DNA from: SVTX01 sp045659745
GTDB lineage: Bacteria > Bacillota > Clostridia > Oscillospirales > CAG-272
DNA: 45,604 nucleotides
Direction: 5' to 3'
Assembly: GCA_045659745.1 (NCBI GenBank)
Contig: JAZRCL010000051.1
Coordinates: forward strand, 1 to 45,604
A program made the translations under genes and the position numbers. The first letter of the stretch is position 1; each line of letters begins with the position of its first letter. Below the pieces are notes generated by a model that was not told the DNA's origin, did no database searches, and saw only the letters and a program-made list of their open reading frames with translations. Below, in pieces: positions 31,496 through 41,183 of this stretch.

Positions 31496-32224
31496 ATGGC
31501 TAAAATCAGCGAGGAAACAAAGCAGCTAAGACAAGCTGTTATTGACAGTGGGCTGAAGCATGTGGCGTTCATAATGGACGGGAACGGCCGTTGGGCGCAA
31601 AAGCGCGGTATGCCGCGCGAATACGGTCACAAGCATGGCACCGAGACGTTCAAGCAAGTTATATCTCATTGCTGCGATCTTGGTCTTGAGTGTGTCACCG
31701 TCTATGCTTTTTCTACGGAAAATTGGAAAAGACCTCAAAAGGAGGTGGATTCCATCATGAAGCTTCTTGAGACTTATCTTGACGGAAAGTATCCCGAGGC
31801 GGCTTGCGTAAAGTTCATAGGAGACAGAACCCCCTTGAGCGACAAACTTAAAAAGAAGATGGAAAAGGCGGAAAAAGAGACGGACGGAAGACCATTCAGA
31901 GTAAACGTAGCCTTGAATTACGGCTCAAGAGCCGAGATAACAAATGCGTTCAATCAACTGGCGTCAGAAGGAAAAAACCAAATTACAGAGGATGATATAA
32001 CGTCGCATCTCTACACAAGCGGCTCGCCCGAGCTTGACCTGGTAGTCAGAACGGGTGGAGACTTGCGAATATCCAACTTTCTGTTATGGCAGGCGGCGTA
32101 CGCAGAGTTTTATTTTACCGACACACTCTGGCCCGACCTTTCAGACAACGACGTAAATAATGCTGTAAGGTCATTCTGTTCGAGAAACAGAAGATTTGGC
32201 GGTCTTGACAAAAGCGCCAAATAA
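31496..32224 (+). CDS. uppS: Undecaprenyl diphosphate synthase
   Basis: The 242-residue cis-prenyltransferase has FIMDGNGRWAQKRG (catalytic Asp), VYAFSTENWKRP, and the C-terminal LVVRTGGDLRISNFLLWQ and FFTDxxWPD-like motifs. It extends farnesyl diphosphate with isopentenyl units to make the lipid carrier for peptidoglycan and other wall polymers. It shares the operon with the MEP-pathway genes dxr and ispG that supply its substrate. The ribosome binding site is GGGGAG, slightly far from the ATG. Confidence 0.97.
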   Translation: MAKISEETKQLRQAVIDSGLKHVAFIMDGNGRWAQKRGMPREYGHKHGTETFKQVISHCCDLGLECVTVYAFSTENWKRPQKEVDSIMKLLETYLDGKYPEAACVKFIGDRTPLSDKLKKKMEKAEKETDGRPFRVNVALNYGSRAEITNAFNQLASEGKNQITEDDITSHLYTSGSPELDLVVRTGGDLRISNFLLWQAAYAEFYFTDTLWPDLSDNDVNNAVRSFCSRNRRFGGLDKSAK

Positions 32225-32257
32225 TTAAGCTTGCAATTTTTCACACGGAGTAAAATT

Positions 32258-33094
32258 ATGTTAAAAAGAATTATTACCTCAATACTCGCGCTTTGTGTTT
32301 TCGTGCCCGCAATTATTTTTTCGGACACTATGCTTTTTGCATCATTGGTTGCTGTATGCGCGTTTCTCGGTTGCTACGAGATGTTCTCGTGCACGGGATT
32401 TAAGAATAATATCTGGCTTACACTCCCCGTATATGCGGCGGCCCTTGTTTTGCCTATTGCGAAAAGACTTATTATGCCTGAGACGTTTACCACTCTGGCG
32501 CTTTGTCTTGCGGGTGTCATAATCGTATATATGCTTGGAGTTTCGGTATTCCAGCACAAAAGGGTATCCGTCACAGATCTTGGACTCGCCTTTGCGGGAT
32601 GCTTTTATATCATATTCGCATTTATAGGCATAATGTATCTCCACGACGATATCGAATACGGTAAGTACATATATTTGCTCGTGTTTATATGCGCGTGGAT
32701 CACGGATATATTCGCATACTTTACAGGATGGCTCTTCGGCAAGCATAAGCTCATACCCGAGGTGAGCCCAAAAAAGACAATTGAAGGTGCTATTGGCGGA
32801 ACAGTGTTCTGTATTGCGGCAACCATAATATTTGGAGTTGTTATTGTAAAGCTCTTTAATCCTAACGGAACTATCGAGGCGAACTATCTTATGCTTGGAA
32901 TAAGCGGATTGCTTTTGTCTATTGTATCCCAGCTTGGAGACCTTGTAATGTCGCTTATCAAGCGTCATTACGGCATTAAGGACTACGGAAAAATATTCCC
33001 CGGTCACGGAGGAATACTTGACAGATTTGACTCCGTTATGGCGGTGTGCGTAGTGCTTACTTTCATTTGTACTTATTTTAATCTTTTAGTATAA
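32258..33094 (+). CDS. cdsA: Phosphatidate cytidylyltransferase (CDP-diglyceride synthase)
   Basis: The 278-residue polytopic membrane protein has about eight hydrophobic helices. Its C-terminal signature has SQLGDLVMSLIKRHYG and KIFPGHGGILDRFDS, the metal- and CTP-binding motif of CdsA. It makes CDP-diacylglycerol from phosphatidate and CTP, the branch point of phospholipid synthesis. The ATG at 32258 follows ACGGAG; an in-frame TTG nine codons upstream was rejected. Confidence 0.95.
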   Translation: MLKRIITSILALCVFVPAIIFSDTMLFASLVAVCAFLGCYEMFSCTGFKNNIWLTLPVYAAALVLPIAKRLIMPETFTTLALCLAGVIIVYMLGVSVFQHKRVSVTDLGLAFAGCFYIIFAFIGIMYLHDDIEYGKYIYLLVFICAWITDIFAYFTGWLFGKHKLIPEVSPKKTIEGAIGGTVFCIAATIIFGVVIVKLFNPNGTIEANYLMLGISGLLLSIVSQLGDLVMSLIKRHYGIKDYGKIFPGHGGILDRFDSVMAVCVVLTFICTYFNLLV

Positions 33095-33121
33095 AAATCC
33101 ACACGGAAAGGACTGAAGCTT

Positions 33122-34300
33122 TTGCAAAATTACAAATATCCCGATATGATAGTGCTTGGATCAACAGGCTCTGTCGGCGAGCAGGCTATAGACGTAGCGC
33201 AAAAGCTCGGTGTGAGTGTGAATGCTATCTCGGCTCATAAAAATTCAAAGAGAGTAGAGGAACAGGCGCGTGCATTTGGTGTTCGCGCGTGCGCCATGAG
33301 CGACGAGACTGCAGCCGCTGATTTGAAGGTCAGACTTGCCGACACAAATGTTAAGGTATATGCAGGCACAGAGGGTATCTGCGAAATGATAAATAGTATC
33401 GGTACCGACAATGAGGCTGGGCAGATAGTAGAAAACTCAATAGTGGGTGAGGCGGGACTTTTACCGACTGTTGCCACACTTAAAGCGGGCAAGAAGCTTG
33501 CCCTTGCAAATAAAGAATCTCTTGTTGCGGGCGGCGAGATCGTAATGCCATTGGCAAAGATGTCAGGACATGACATTCTTCCTGTGGACAGTGAGCATTG
33601 CGCGATATTTCAGTGCTTGCGCTCAGGCAAGCCGCAGGAGATAAAAAAGATAATTCTTACCGCGTCGGGCGGTCCGTTCTTTGGATACACCAAGGAGCAG
33701 CTTGCAGAAATCACGTTAGAGCGCGCATTAGCTCACCCTACGTGGAAAATGGGCGCAAAAATAACTATTGACAGTTCAACACTTATGAATAAAGGCTTTG
33801 AGGTTATCGAGGCGGTTCATTTGTTTGGTGTAACGCCCGATCAGATTCAAGTCACGGTACACCGAGAGAGCATAATTCACTCGGCAGTGGAGTATATTGA
33901 TAACAGCGTTATCGCGCAGCTTTCTCTGCCTGATATGAGACATTGCGTGCAGTACGCGTTGACTCATCCCAACAGACTCGAAGGACCTACCGAGGAGCTT
34001 GATTTATTCAAGGTAGGGAAGCTTTCTTTCGATAAGCCCGACGCCGATATTTTTCCGCTTTTGCGCATAGCCTTTGACTCCATAAGGTTTGGCGGAGGAG
34101 TACCCGCCGCGCTCAACGCGGCAAACGAGGAGGCCGTTGCGGCATTCCTTGAGAAAAAAATATCCTATCTTGAGATATCCGAGGTGGTTGAGCATACAGT
34201 TGAGAATATGCGATATGCTAAGGATATACACGACCTTGAGGGTATTATGTCTGTGTCTGCAGAGGCAAGACGCATAGCTAACTCTAAAATATATAACTGA
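33122..34300 (+). CDS. dxr: 1-deoxy-D-xylulose 5-phosphate reductoisomerase
   Basis: The 392-residue product has the NADPH loop LGSTGSVGEQ, NKESLVAGG, PVDSEHCAIFQCL with the metal-binding Asp and Glu, TASGGPFF and HPTWKMGAKITIDSSTLMNKG. It commits carbon to the MEP isoprenoid pathway. The start is a TTG at 33122, nine bases after GGAAAGGA; the next ATG (33146) would cut into the first strand. Confidence 0.96.
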   Translation: MQNYKYPDMIVLGSTGSVGEQAIDVAQKLGVSVNAISAHKNSKRVEEQARAFGVRACAMSDETAAADLKVRLADTNVKVYAGTEGICEMINSIGTDNEAGQIVENSIVGEAGLLPTVATLKAGKKLALANKESLVAGGEIVMPLAKMSGHDILPVDSEHCAIFQCLRSGKPQEIKKIILTASGGPFFGYTKEQLAEITLERALAHPTWKMGAKITIDSSTLMNKGFEVIEAVHLFGVTPDQIQVTVHRESIIHSAVEYIDNSVIAQLSLPDMRHCVQYALTHPNRLEGPTEELDLFKVGKLSFDKPDADIFPLLRIAFDSIRFGGGVPAALNAANEEAVAAFLEKKISYLEISEVVEHTVENMRYAKDIHDLEGIMSVSAEARRIANSKIYN

Positions 34301-34323
34301 TAATCATAGGTGGTATAAATTCA

Positions 34324-35517
34324 ATGCCTTTTGTTTACCTCTTACTCACACTGCTATTGCTTAGCGTAATGGTAGTGATTCACGAGCTGGGACATTTTCT
34401 GTTCGCAAAGCTTTTCGGTGTCACTGTTCTTGAGTTTTCGGTCGGAATGGGACCCGCTATATATACAACTAAAAAGAAAAACAAAAAGGGTGAGGATAAT
34501 CTTCCTTTTGAGCTTTCGCCTTCGTTCACAAGAGATGGCAAGACTCTCGAGAGTGACGCGGAGCCTATTGCAGACGAATCTACTCCTGAGGATGATGAGG
34601 ACGCTGAGAGTGCAGAGAACGCTGAAAATGAAAAGACTGTATTCAGCATAAGAGCTCTTCCAATCGGCGGATACGTCAGTATGGCGGGTGAGGATAAGGC
34701 ATCCAAGGATAAAAACGCGTTCTGCAATAAAAAGGTCTGGCAGAGACTTATCATAACCCTCGCAGGACCTGCGATGAATCTTCTTTTGGGATTTCTTTGC
34801 GTGTGCATACTTGTGGGAATTGACGGCGCGCAAAATCAGCTTCCGTCAAACGTAATATCCTACAACGAAGTAAATGAATCCATTTCTGACAAATGCGAAA
34901 ATCCTCTTATTAGCGGAGACAAAATCATCAAGGTCAATAATGTTTACGTTCATACGGGCAACGAGCTTGACTACGAGATAACAAATCAGGGCTACGATCC
35001 CCTTGATCTTACGGTAGTGAGAAATGGAGAGCAGATAGTTCTTGAGGACGTGACATTTCCTGTGTTTGAGACGCAGGGCGTTAAGATGGGAAGTATAGAT
35101 TTTAGGGTCTATCGTGACGAGGTGACCTTTGGCAACATAATAAAGCACGCCTTTTTCCGTTCCGTCAGCATGGTCAAAATGATAGTTGACAGTATTGTTG
35201 ATCTTATCGGAGGCAGATACGGAGTTGACGCGCTCTCGGGCCCTGTCGGAGTCTCCGAGGTGGTCGGTCAGGCAACACAGAACGGATTTTATTCCGTGCT
35301 GTATCTGTTCAGCTTTATTACTATAAATCTTGGAGTATTCAATCTTATACCTTTTCCTGCGCTTGACGGAGGAAGAGTTTTGTTCCTCGCTTATGAGGGA
35401 ATTTTCAGAAAGCCCGTCAAAAAAGAAGTTGAGCAGGCAATAAATACCGTCGGTCTTATGCTTCTTATGGGACTTGCGGTGTTCGTAATGATAAAGGATA
35501 TATTTACACTATTTTAA
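34324..35517 (+). CDS. rseP: RseP/RasP site-2 intramembrane metalloprotease
   Basis: The 397-residue product has HELGH in the first membrane segment and the second catalytic motif NLIPFPALDGGR near residue 340. A PDZ domain lies between (about 175-260) and there are four transmembrane regions. A 40-residue acidic insertion (about 75-110, rich in Asp, Glu, Ser) lies before the third hydrophobic region. It cleaves membrane anti-sigma factors and signal-peptide remnants. AGGTGG precedes the ATG. Confidence 0.95.
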   Translation: MPFVYLLLTLLLLSVMVVIHELGHFLFAKLFGVTVLEFSVGMGPAIYTTKKKNKKGEDNLPFELSPSFTRDGKTLESDAEPIADESTPEDDEDAESAENAENEKTVFSIRALPIGGYVSMAGEDKASKDKNAFCNKKVWQRLIITLAGPAMNLLLGFLCVCILVGIDGAQNQLPSNVISYNEVNESISDKCENPLISGDKIIKVNNVYVHTGNELDYEITNQGYDPLDLTVVRNGEQIVLEDVTFPVFETQGVKMGSIDFRVYRDEVTFGNIIKHAFFRSVSMVKMIVDSIVDLIGGRYGVDALSGPVGVSEVVGQATQNGFYSVLYLFSFITINLGVFNLIPFPALDGGRVLFLAYEGIFRKPVKKEVEQAINTVGLMLLMGLAVFVMIKDIFTLF

Positions 35518-35528
35518 GTTTAAGCGTA

Positions 35529-35560
35529 AGGCGTGAAATTTTGAGGAAAGTTTCACGCCT
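35529..35560 (+). other. Intercistronic hairpin between rseP and ispG
   Basis: 10-bp perfect arms AGGCGTGAAA / TTTCACGCCT (35529-35538, 35551-35560) with a 12-nt loop. No T-run follows, so it is more likely an RNA-stability or processing element than a terminator. Confidence 0.5.
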
Positions 35561-35598
35561 ACACGTGTCAAATAAGGAAGAAAAAAGGAGGGAAGCAT

Positions 35599-36687
35599 AT
35601 GAACTATAACAGCATCAGACGAAAGACCCGCGAGGTCAAAATCGGCAAAATAGCCATTGGCGGCAATAACAAAATAGCTATTCAGTCCATGACGAATACC
35701 GATACAAAGGATGCAAAGGCGACCCTTGATCAGATAAAGGAGCTTGCATGTGCAGGCTGTGATATAGTAAGAATTACCGTGCCTGACGTCGAGGCGGCAG
35801 AGACCGTCAGATACATAAAGGAAAGCGGTATAGACACCCCCATAGTAGCGGATATTCATTTTGACTACAAGGCGGCTATCAAATCGGCAGAATACGGTGT
35901 TGACAAGATAAGAATAAACCCAGGCAATATTGGAGACTACAGCAGAGTCTTTGAGGTTGCAAAAATATGCCGCGAGAAGAATATCCCTATAAGAATAGGA
36001 GTTAACAGCGGCTCTGTTGAAAAGCATATTTTAGCAAAGTACGGCGGACCTACGCCTGCGGCACTTTGCGAGAGTGCATTTTATCACGCGTCTTTGCTTG
36101 AAAAATATGATTTCTACAATACCGTAATCTCCATAAAAGCTTCTGGTGTTTCGGAAATGATAGAGGCAAACAGACTCGTTGCCGAGAGATGTGACTATCC
36201 CATACATCTCGGAGTCACCGAGGCAGGAAGCGAAAGAATGGGCATCATCAAGAGCGCAGCGGGTATAGGCTCGCTTTTGTGTGACGGTATAGGAGATACC
36301 TTCCGCGTGTCTCTCACCGCAGACCCTGTGCGCGAGATTGCCGCTGCGAGAGATATACTCAGCGCATTGAGCGTTGAAGGTCAATGCGGTATGAATATCG
36401 TGAGCTGTCCCACCTGCGGACGCACTAAAATAGACCTTATAAGTCTTGCGAAACGCTTTGAGGATGCGGCAAGAGCCGAGGGACTTCTCGACTATCCCAT
36501 AAAGGTCGCACTTATGGGATGTATCGTAAACGGACCGGGCGAGGCGAGAGAGGCTGACATAGGAATAGCGGGCGGTGTCGGTGAGGCGCTGCTTATTTCC
36601 CGCGGAGAGATTCTTGGCAAGATAAAAGAGGAAGAAATTATAAGCACGCTTATTGAAAAGATAAAGGAAATAAAAGAAAGAGCCTAA
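35599..36687 (+). CDS. ispG: (E)-4-hydroxy-3-methylbut-2-enyl-diphosphate synthase
   Basis: The 362-residue product has the IspG/GcpE layout. An N-terminal TIM barrel carries IAIQSMTNTDT, IVRITVPD, ADIHFDY and RINPGNIG. The C-terminal [4Fe-4S] domain carries SCPTCGRTK and GCIVNGPGEA, giving the three cluster cysteines. It performs the penultimate MEP step using reduced flavodoxin or ferredoxin. GGAGG precedes the ATG; polC starts one base after the stop. Confidence 0.97.
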   Translation: MNYNSIRRKTREVKIGKIAIGGNNKIAIQSMTNTDTKDAKATLDQIKELACAGCDIVRITVPDVEAAETVRYIKESGIDTPIVADIHFDYKAAIKSAEYGVDKIRINPGNIGDYSRVFEVAKICREKNIPIRIGVNSGSVEKHILAKYGGPTPAALCESAFYHASLLEKYDFYNTVISIKASGVSEMIEANRLVAERCDYPIHLGVTEAGSERMGIIKSAAGIGSLLCDGIGDTFRVSLTADPVREIAAARDILSALSVEGQCGMNIVSCPTCGRTKIDLISLAKRFEDAARAEGLLDYPIKVALMGCIVNGPGEAREADIGIAGGVGEALLISRGEILGKIKEEEIISTLIEKIKEIKERA

Positions 36688-36688
36688 A

Positions 36689-39600
36689 ATGAGTAAGACT
36701 TTTTTAGAGATTTTTTATAAATACAAGCCCGACGGTGACAAGAGAGACATACTTGAGACTGCAACGGACATAAAGGTACAGGCGGACAAGGAAAACAGAC
36801 TGCTTCAGGCGCACGTCAGCTTTCCGCGCATAGTAAAAAAGGACGAGCTGTACCAAATAGAAAGAGAAATAGAAAAAGCATACGGACTCAACAGAATGAC
36901 TCTGTTTGTGCATTATCCGTCGGAGCTTTTTGGGGAGAATTATATTCCTGAGCTTCTGCGTGAGACCGAAACCATAGGAATAGTAGCCAAGGGCTTTTTC
37001 TCAAAATACAGATTTAATCTTGAAAATTCCACACTCACGATAGAGATACCTTTCTCTGTGGACGGTGTTTCATTGCTTCTTGACGCGAGAACACCCGAGA
37101 TTATGCAGGGAATAATTCGCTCGGAGTTTGGATTGAATATCAAAGTAAATATTATCCACTCGGACGATATGAGCTTTCTTATGAGCAACAACTCTCTTGA
37201 GCAGGCTATCCGTGAATTTGACGAGAAAATGAGCAAGGAAGCAGTACTGAGTGAGGCAAGACGTGCAGAGCAGCCTACGGGACAAGCCGTAGCGGCAGAG
37301 CAGACCTTGCCAAGAGTAGCTTCAATATTCAAGGGCGACGCCACGCCAGTAATTGAAGACGGTATCTGTAAGATAGGTCACGCTAAATTTGATATATCAT
37401 CTCCTGAATACTTTTACGGAGACGCGTTCACAATTCAGCCAGTGTCCATTGCTTCTATCACAAGACCGCAGAGAAATATAGTTGTAATCGGTACTGTTTC
37501 GGGCTTTACCAAGGAGCTTAACCGTGCGGGTGACAAATACAATATCACGTTTGCTGTGTTTGACGGAAATTCCTCTATTGAGGTCAAATGCTTCTCACTT
37601 GTTTCCGAGGACGTTGATACGGTTTGCTCGGGAATCAAGGATGGCGCGGTCGTAGCTCTTTATGGATATGCGAAGAAAGAGACCCGTAAGGACAGAACGG
37701 AGGGACTTGATTTTCAGTTCTTTTTCAGCAGCGCGGCCAAGATAAAGAAAATACCGCGTACGGATAATGCGCCCGTTAAGAGAGTCGAGCTGCATCTTCA
37801 TACAAATATGTCCTTTATGGACGCACTCATCCACCCAGACGATGTAGTTAAGCAGGCAAAGGCTTGGGGACACCCCGCAGTAGCTATTACCGACCACGGA
37901 AACGTTCAGGGCTATCAGCAGGCAATGTTGACCAGCGAGAAGATAGGTCAGAAGGTCATTTACGGTATGGAGGCATACTTTGTAAATAATACCGCGTCTG
38001 CTATATACGGTAAATTCAACGAGTCATTTGACGCCGAAGCTATCGTATTTGATATTGAAACCACGGGCCTTTCCGCGCAAAATGACAGAATCACAGAAAT
38101 TGGAGCGGTAAAAATAAGAGACGGCAAGATAATAGACTCATTTGATATTTTCGTCAATCCGGAAATGGAGATATCTGCCGAGATCACTGAGCTTACGTCC
38201 ATCACCAACGAAATGGTCAAGGACGCGCCGCGCTGCGACGAGGCGTTAAGACTCTTCTTTGAGTTCATACATAATACAAATCCCTCACACAAGCCATTGC
38301 TTATTGCGCACAACGCAAACTTTGATACGGGATTTATAAGAGCCGCCGCGCAGAGATATGGAATGGAATTTGACTATCCATATCTTGATACACTTGCGCT
38401 CTCAAGATTCCTTAACCCCGATCTAAAAAAGCACAAGCTTGATATAGTTGCAAAGCACTACAATCTTGAAGAATTCCACCACCATAGAGCGTGTGACGAC
38501 GCGGACATTCTCGCGAAGATATACTTTAAGATGACAAAGCAGATGCGTGATAGGGATATTGCAAACTTCACCTATCTGTCAAAGGACATGAACGCAAATG
38601 CCGACCCGCTTAAGGGTGACACCTATCACCAGATAGTACTTGTAAAAAACAAGGCGGGTCTTAAAAATCTCTATAAGCTTATCTCTTACAGTAATCTCAA
38701 ATACTTTAAAAAGAGACCGCGTATTCCAAAGACTGAGCTTGAAGCGCACAGAGAGGGACTTATAATTGGCTCTGCGTGTGAGGCGGGTGAGCTCTTTATG
38801 GCTATACTCGAAAACAAGCCCGAATCCGAAATTGAGGAAATAGTCAATTTCTATGATTATCTTGAAATTCAGCCCATCTCCAACAACCGGTTCCTTATTG
38901 CAAAGGGTAAAGCGAGAGACGAGGAGGACCTCAAGAATTTCAACCGCAAAATAGTTGAGCTTGGAGAAAAATACAACAAGCCCGTAGTCGCTACCTGCGA
39001 CGCGCACTTTATGAACCTTGAGGATGAGATATACCGCCAGATACTCCTTGCGGGTCAGAAATATTCGGACTATGATACCGAAAGCCAGCTGTATTTCCGC
39101 ACGACAGAGGAAATGCTTGAGGAGTTCTCATATCTTGGCGAGGATAAGGCTTACGAGGTCGTAGTCAAAAATACCAATCTTATCAACGATATGATAGATG
39201 CCGACATCCGTCCGTTCCCCAAGGGTACGTTTACACCGAACATGGAGGGAGCAGAGGATGATCTTCAGCGTATCTGCTATGAGAGGGCAAAGTCTATGTA
39301 CGGAGACCCGCTCCCCGAAATAGTTGCGCAGAGACTTGACAAGGAGCTTACCTCTATTATAAAGAACGGTTTTGCCGTGCTTTATATGATAGCGCAAAAG
39401 CTTGTATGGTATAGCGAAAGTCAAGGGTATCTTGTAGGCTCGCGAGGCTCGGTGGGCTCGTCATTCGTAGCGTCGATGGCGGGAATTTCCGAGGTAAACC
39501 CTCTGCCCGCGCATTATTGGTGCTCCGAGTGCCAGTATAACGACTTTTCAAACCCCATGGGCGCAGGCTCGGGCTTTGACTTGCCCGACAAAATGTGTCC

Positions 39601-41110
39601 TCGCTGCGGTAAAAAGCTTCACGCCGACGGTCACAACATACCCTTTGAGACCTTCCTTGGATTCTACGGTGACAAGTCCCCCGATATAGACCTTAACTTC
39701 TCGGGTGAGGTGCAGGGAAAGGTGCATAAATACACCGAAGAACTGTTCGGAGCGGAGAACGTGTTCCGCGCGGGAACTATTGGAACTCTCGCGGATAAGA
39801 CTGCTTACGGATATATACAGAAATACCTTGAGGATAAGGGAGTAAGCATTTCCCGAGCAGAGGTAAATCGTATGGTGTCCTGTTGCGTGGGTGTAAAGAG
39901 GAGCACGGGTCAGCACCCGGGCGGTATTGTCGTTGTTCCCAAGGAATACGAGATATACGATTTCTGTCCCGTTCAGCATCCTGCAGACGATCCCACGTCG
40001 GATATCGTTACAACGCACTTTACGTTTGAATATCTTCACGACACGCTTCTCAAGCTTGACGAGCTCGGACACGATATTCCGACCAAGTATAAGTATCTTG
40101 AAAAGTATTCAAACACGAGCGTAATGGACGTTCCTATGAATGATCCCGACGTTTACGGACTGTTTTTGTCCACAAAGCCGCTCGGCATAAGCCCCGAGGA
40201 TATTGATTGCAATATCGGCACGTTTGGACTCCCCGAGTTCGGTACGCGTTTCGTTATCAAAATGGTTGAGGAGGCAAAGCCAAAGTCCTTCTCAGACCTG
40301 CTTCAGATTTCGGGACTTTCCCACGGAACCGACGTATGGACGGGTAATGCGCAAGACCTTATAAATCAAGGCATATGCGATATTTCACACGTTATAGGAT
40401 GTCGTGATAACATAATGAACGACTTGATTGCCTACGGCGTTGAAAAATCCCACGCCTTCAAGATAATGGAGTCCGTCCGAAAGGGAAAAGGACTCACACC
40501 CGAATGGGAGACGGAAATGCGTGAGGCAAACGTTCCCGAGTGGTATATAGGCTCGTGCAAAAAGATCAAGTACATGTTCCCGAAGGCGCACGCGGCGGCA
40601 TACGTTATGTCCGCGATACGTCTTGGCTGGTACAAGGTACATAAGCCACTCGCATTCTACTGCGCTATGCTTACCGTTGCCCCCGGCGGATTTGACGCCG
40701 CAATAGTTATGGGCGGTAAGCGCAAGGTCGTCGAGACCATAAGGGATATAGACAAACGTGTAAAGGAAAAGAAAGAGGTGACACCTAAGGAAATCCAAAG
40801 CCTGCCCGTGCTTCACCTTGTCAACGAAATATTTGCAAGAGGAATTAAATTCTTACCGATAAATATCAAAAAATCCGACGCATCCGCATTTGAGCCTGAG
40901 GATGGAAAGATAAGAATGCCTTTCTCCGCGCTCAGCGGTCTTGGTGAGAACGCCGCGGCAAATATAGTTGCGGCGCGCAACGATGAACCCTTCTTCTCGG
41001 TAGAGGATTTGCAGATACGCGCACGTCTGACTAAATCTGTTATAGATGTGCTTCGTACCAACGGAGTTCTTGAGGGTCTTGACGAAACAGATCAGATATC
41101 ATTTTTCTGA
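36689..41110 (+). CDS. polC: DNA polymerase III alpha subunit, PolC type
   Basis: The 1473-residue product has the PolC order: an N-terminal helical region, an OB fold (about 240-350) and a PHP domain starting at VELHLHTNMS (about 367). A DEDD proofreading exonuclease, FDIETTGL (about 453), is inserted in the PHP domain. Then come the family-C catalytic core with GSRGSVGSSF (about 917), a CxxC...CxxC zinc site, DIDLNFSGE (about 995) and the C-terminal tail QISFF that contacts the sliding clamp. It is the leading-strand replicase of low-GC Gram-positives. It is translated one base after ispG. The TGA stop is genuine, since the clamp-binding tail ends there. Confidence 0.98.
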   Translation: MSKTFLEIFYKYKPDGDKRDILETATDIKVQADKENRLLQAHVSFPRIVKKDELYQIEREIEKAYGLNRMTLFVHYPSELFGENYIPELLRETETIGIVAKGFFSKYRFNLENSTLTIEIPFSVDGVSLLLDARTPEIMQGIIRSEFGLNIKVNIIHSDDMSFLMSNNSLEQAIREFDEKMSKEAVLSEARRAEQPTGQAVAAEQTLPRVASIFKGDATPVIEDGICKIGHAKFDISSPEYFYGDAFTIQPVSIASITRPQRNIVVIGTVSGFTKELNRAGDKYNITFAVFDGNSSIEVKCFSLVSEDVDTVCSGIKDGAVVALYGYAKKETRKDRTEGLDFQFFFSSAAKIKKIPRTDNAPVKRVELHLHTNMSFMDALIHPDDVVKQAKAWGHPAVAITDHGNVQGYQQAMLTSEKIGQKVIYGMEAYFVNNTASAIYGKFNESFDAEAIVFDIETTGLSAQNDRITEIGAVKIRDGKIIDSFDIFVNPEMEISAEITELTSITNEMVKDAPRCDEALRLFFEFIHNTNPSHKPLLIAHNANFDTGFIRAAAQRYGMEFDYPYLDTLALSRFLNPDLKKHKLDIVAKHYNLEEFHHHRACDDADILAKIYFKMTKQMRDRDIANFTYLSKDMNANADPLKGDTYHQIVLVKNKAGLKNLYKLISYSNLKYFKKRPRIPKTELEAHREGLIIGSACEAGELFMAILENKPESEIEEIVNFYDYLEIQPISNNRFLIAKGKARDEEDLKNFNRKIVELGEKYNKPVVATCDAHFMNLEDEIYRQILLAGQKYSDYDTESQLYFRTTEEMLEEFSYLGEDKAYEVVVKNTNLINDMIDADIRPFPKGTFTPNMEGAEDDLQRICYERAKSMYGDPLPEIVAQRLDKELTSIIKNGFAVLYMIAQKLVWYSESQGYLVGSRGSVGSSFVASMAGISEVNPLPAHYWCSECQYNDFSNPMGAGSGFDLPDKMCPRCGKKLHADGHNIPFETFLGFYGDKSPDIDLNFSGEVQGKVHKYTEELFGAENVFRAGTIGTLADKTAYGYIQKYLEDKGVSISRAEVNRMVSCCVGVKRSTGQHPGGIVVVPKEYEIYDFCPVQHPADDPTSDIVTTHFTFEYLHDTLLKLDELGHDIPTKYKYLEKYSNTSVMDVPMNDPDVYGLFLSTKPLGISPEDIDCNIGTFGLPEFGTRFVIKMVEEAKPKSFSDLLQISGLSHGTDVWTGNAQDLINQGICDISHVIGCRDNIMNDLIAYGVEKSHAFKIMESVRKGKGLTPEWETEMREANVPEWYIGSCKKIKYMFPKAHAAAYVMSAIRLGWYKVHKPLAFYCAMLTVAPGGFDAAIVMGGKRKVVETIRDIDKRVKEKKEVTPKEIQSLPVLHLVNEIFARGIKFLPINIKKSDASAFEPEDGKIRMPFSALSGLGENAAANIVAARNDEPFFSVEDLQIRARLTKSVIDVLRTNGVLEGLDETDQISFF

Positions 41111-41130
41111 TTTGGTTTATCAGAAGCCTT

Positions 41131-41173
41131 ACAACAAAAAATCCTGTGTTTTAAACACAGGATTTTTTGTTGT
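41131..41173. terminator. Bidirectional terminator after polC
   Basis: A 21-bp perfect inverted repeat (41131-41151, 41153-41173) around one T, with A6 and T6 inside the arms, lies between polC and the convergent nuclease gene. Confidence 0.88.
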
Positions 41174-41183
41174 TTATTCTGTT

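Noticed and set aside
1685..41110. Reassignment of UGA to Trp throughout the genome
   Set aside because: Many complete genes in the window end in UGA directly before terminators, including polC with its clamp-binding tail, so UGA is a functional stop.
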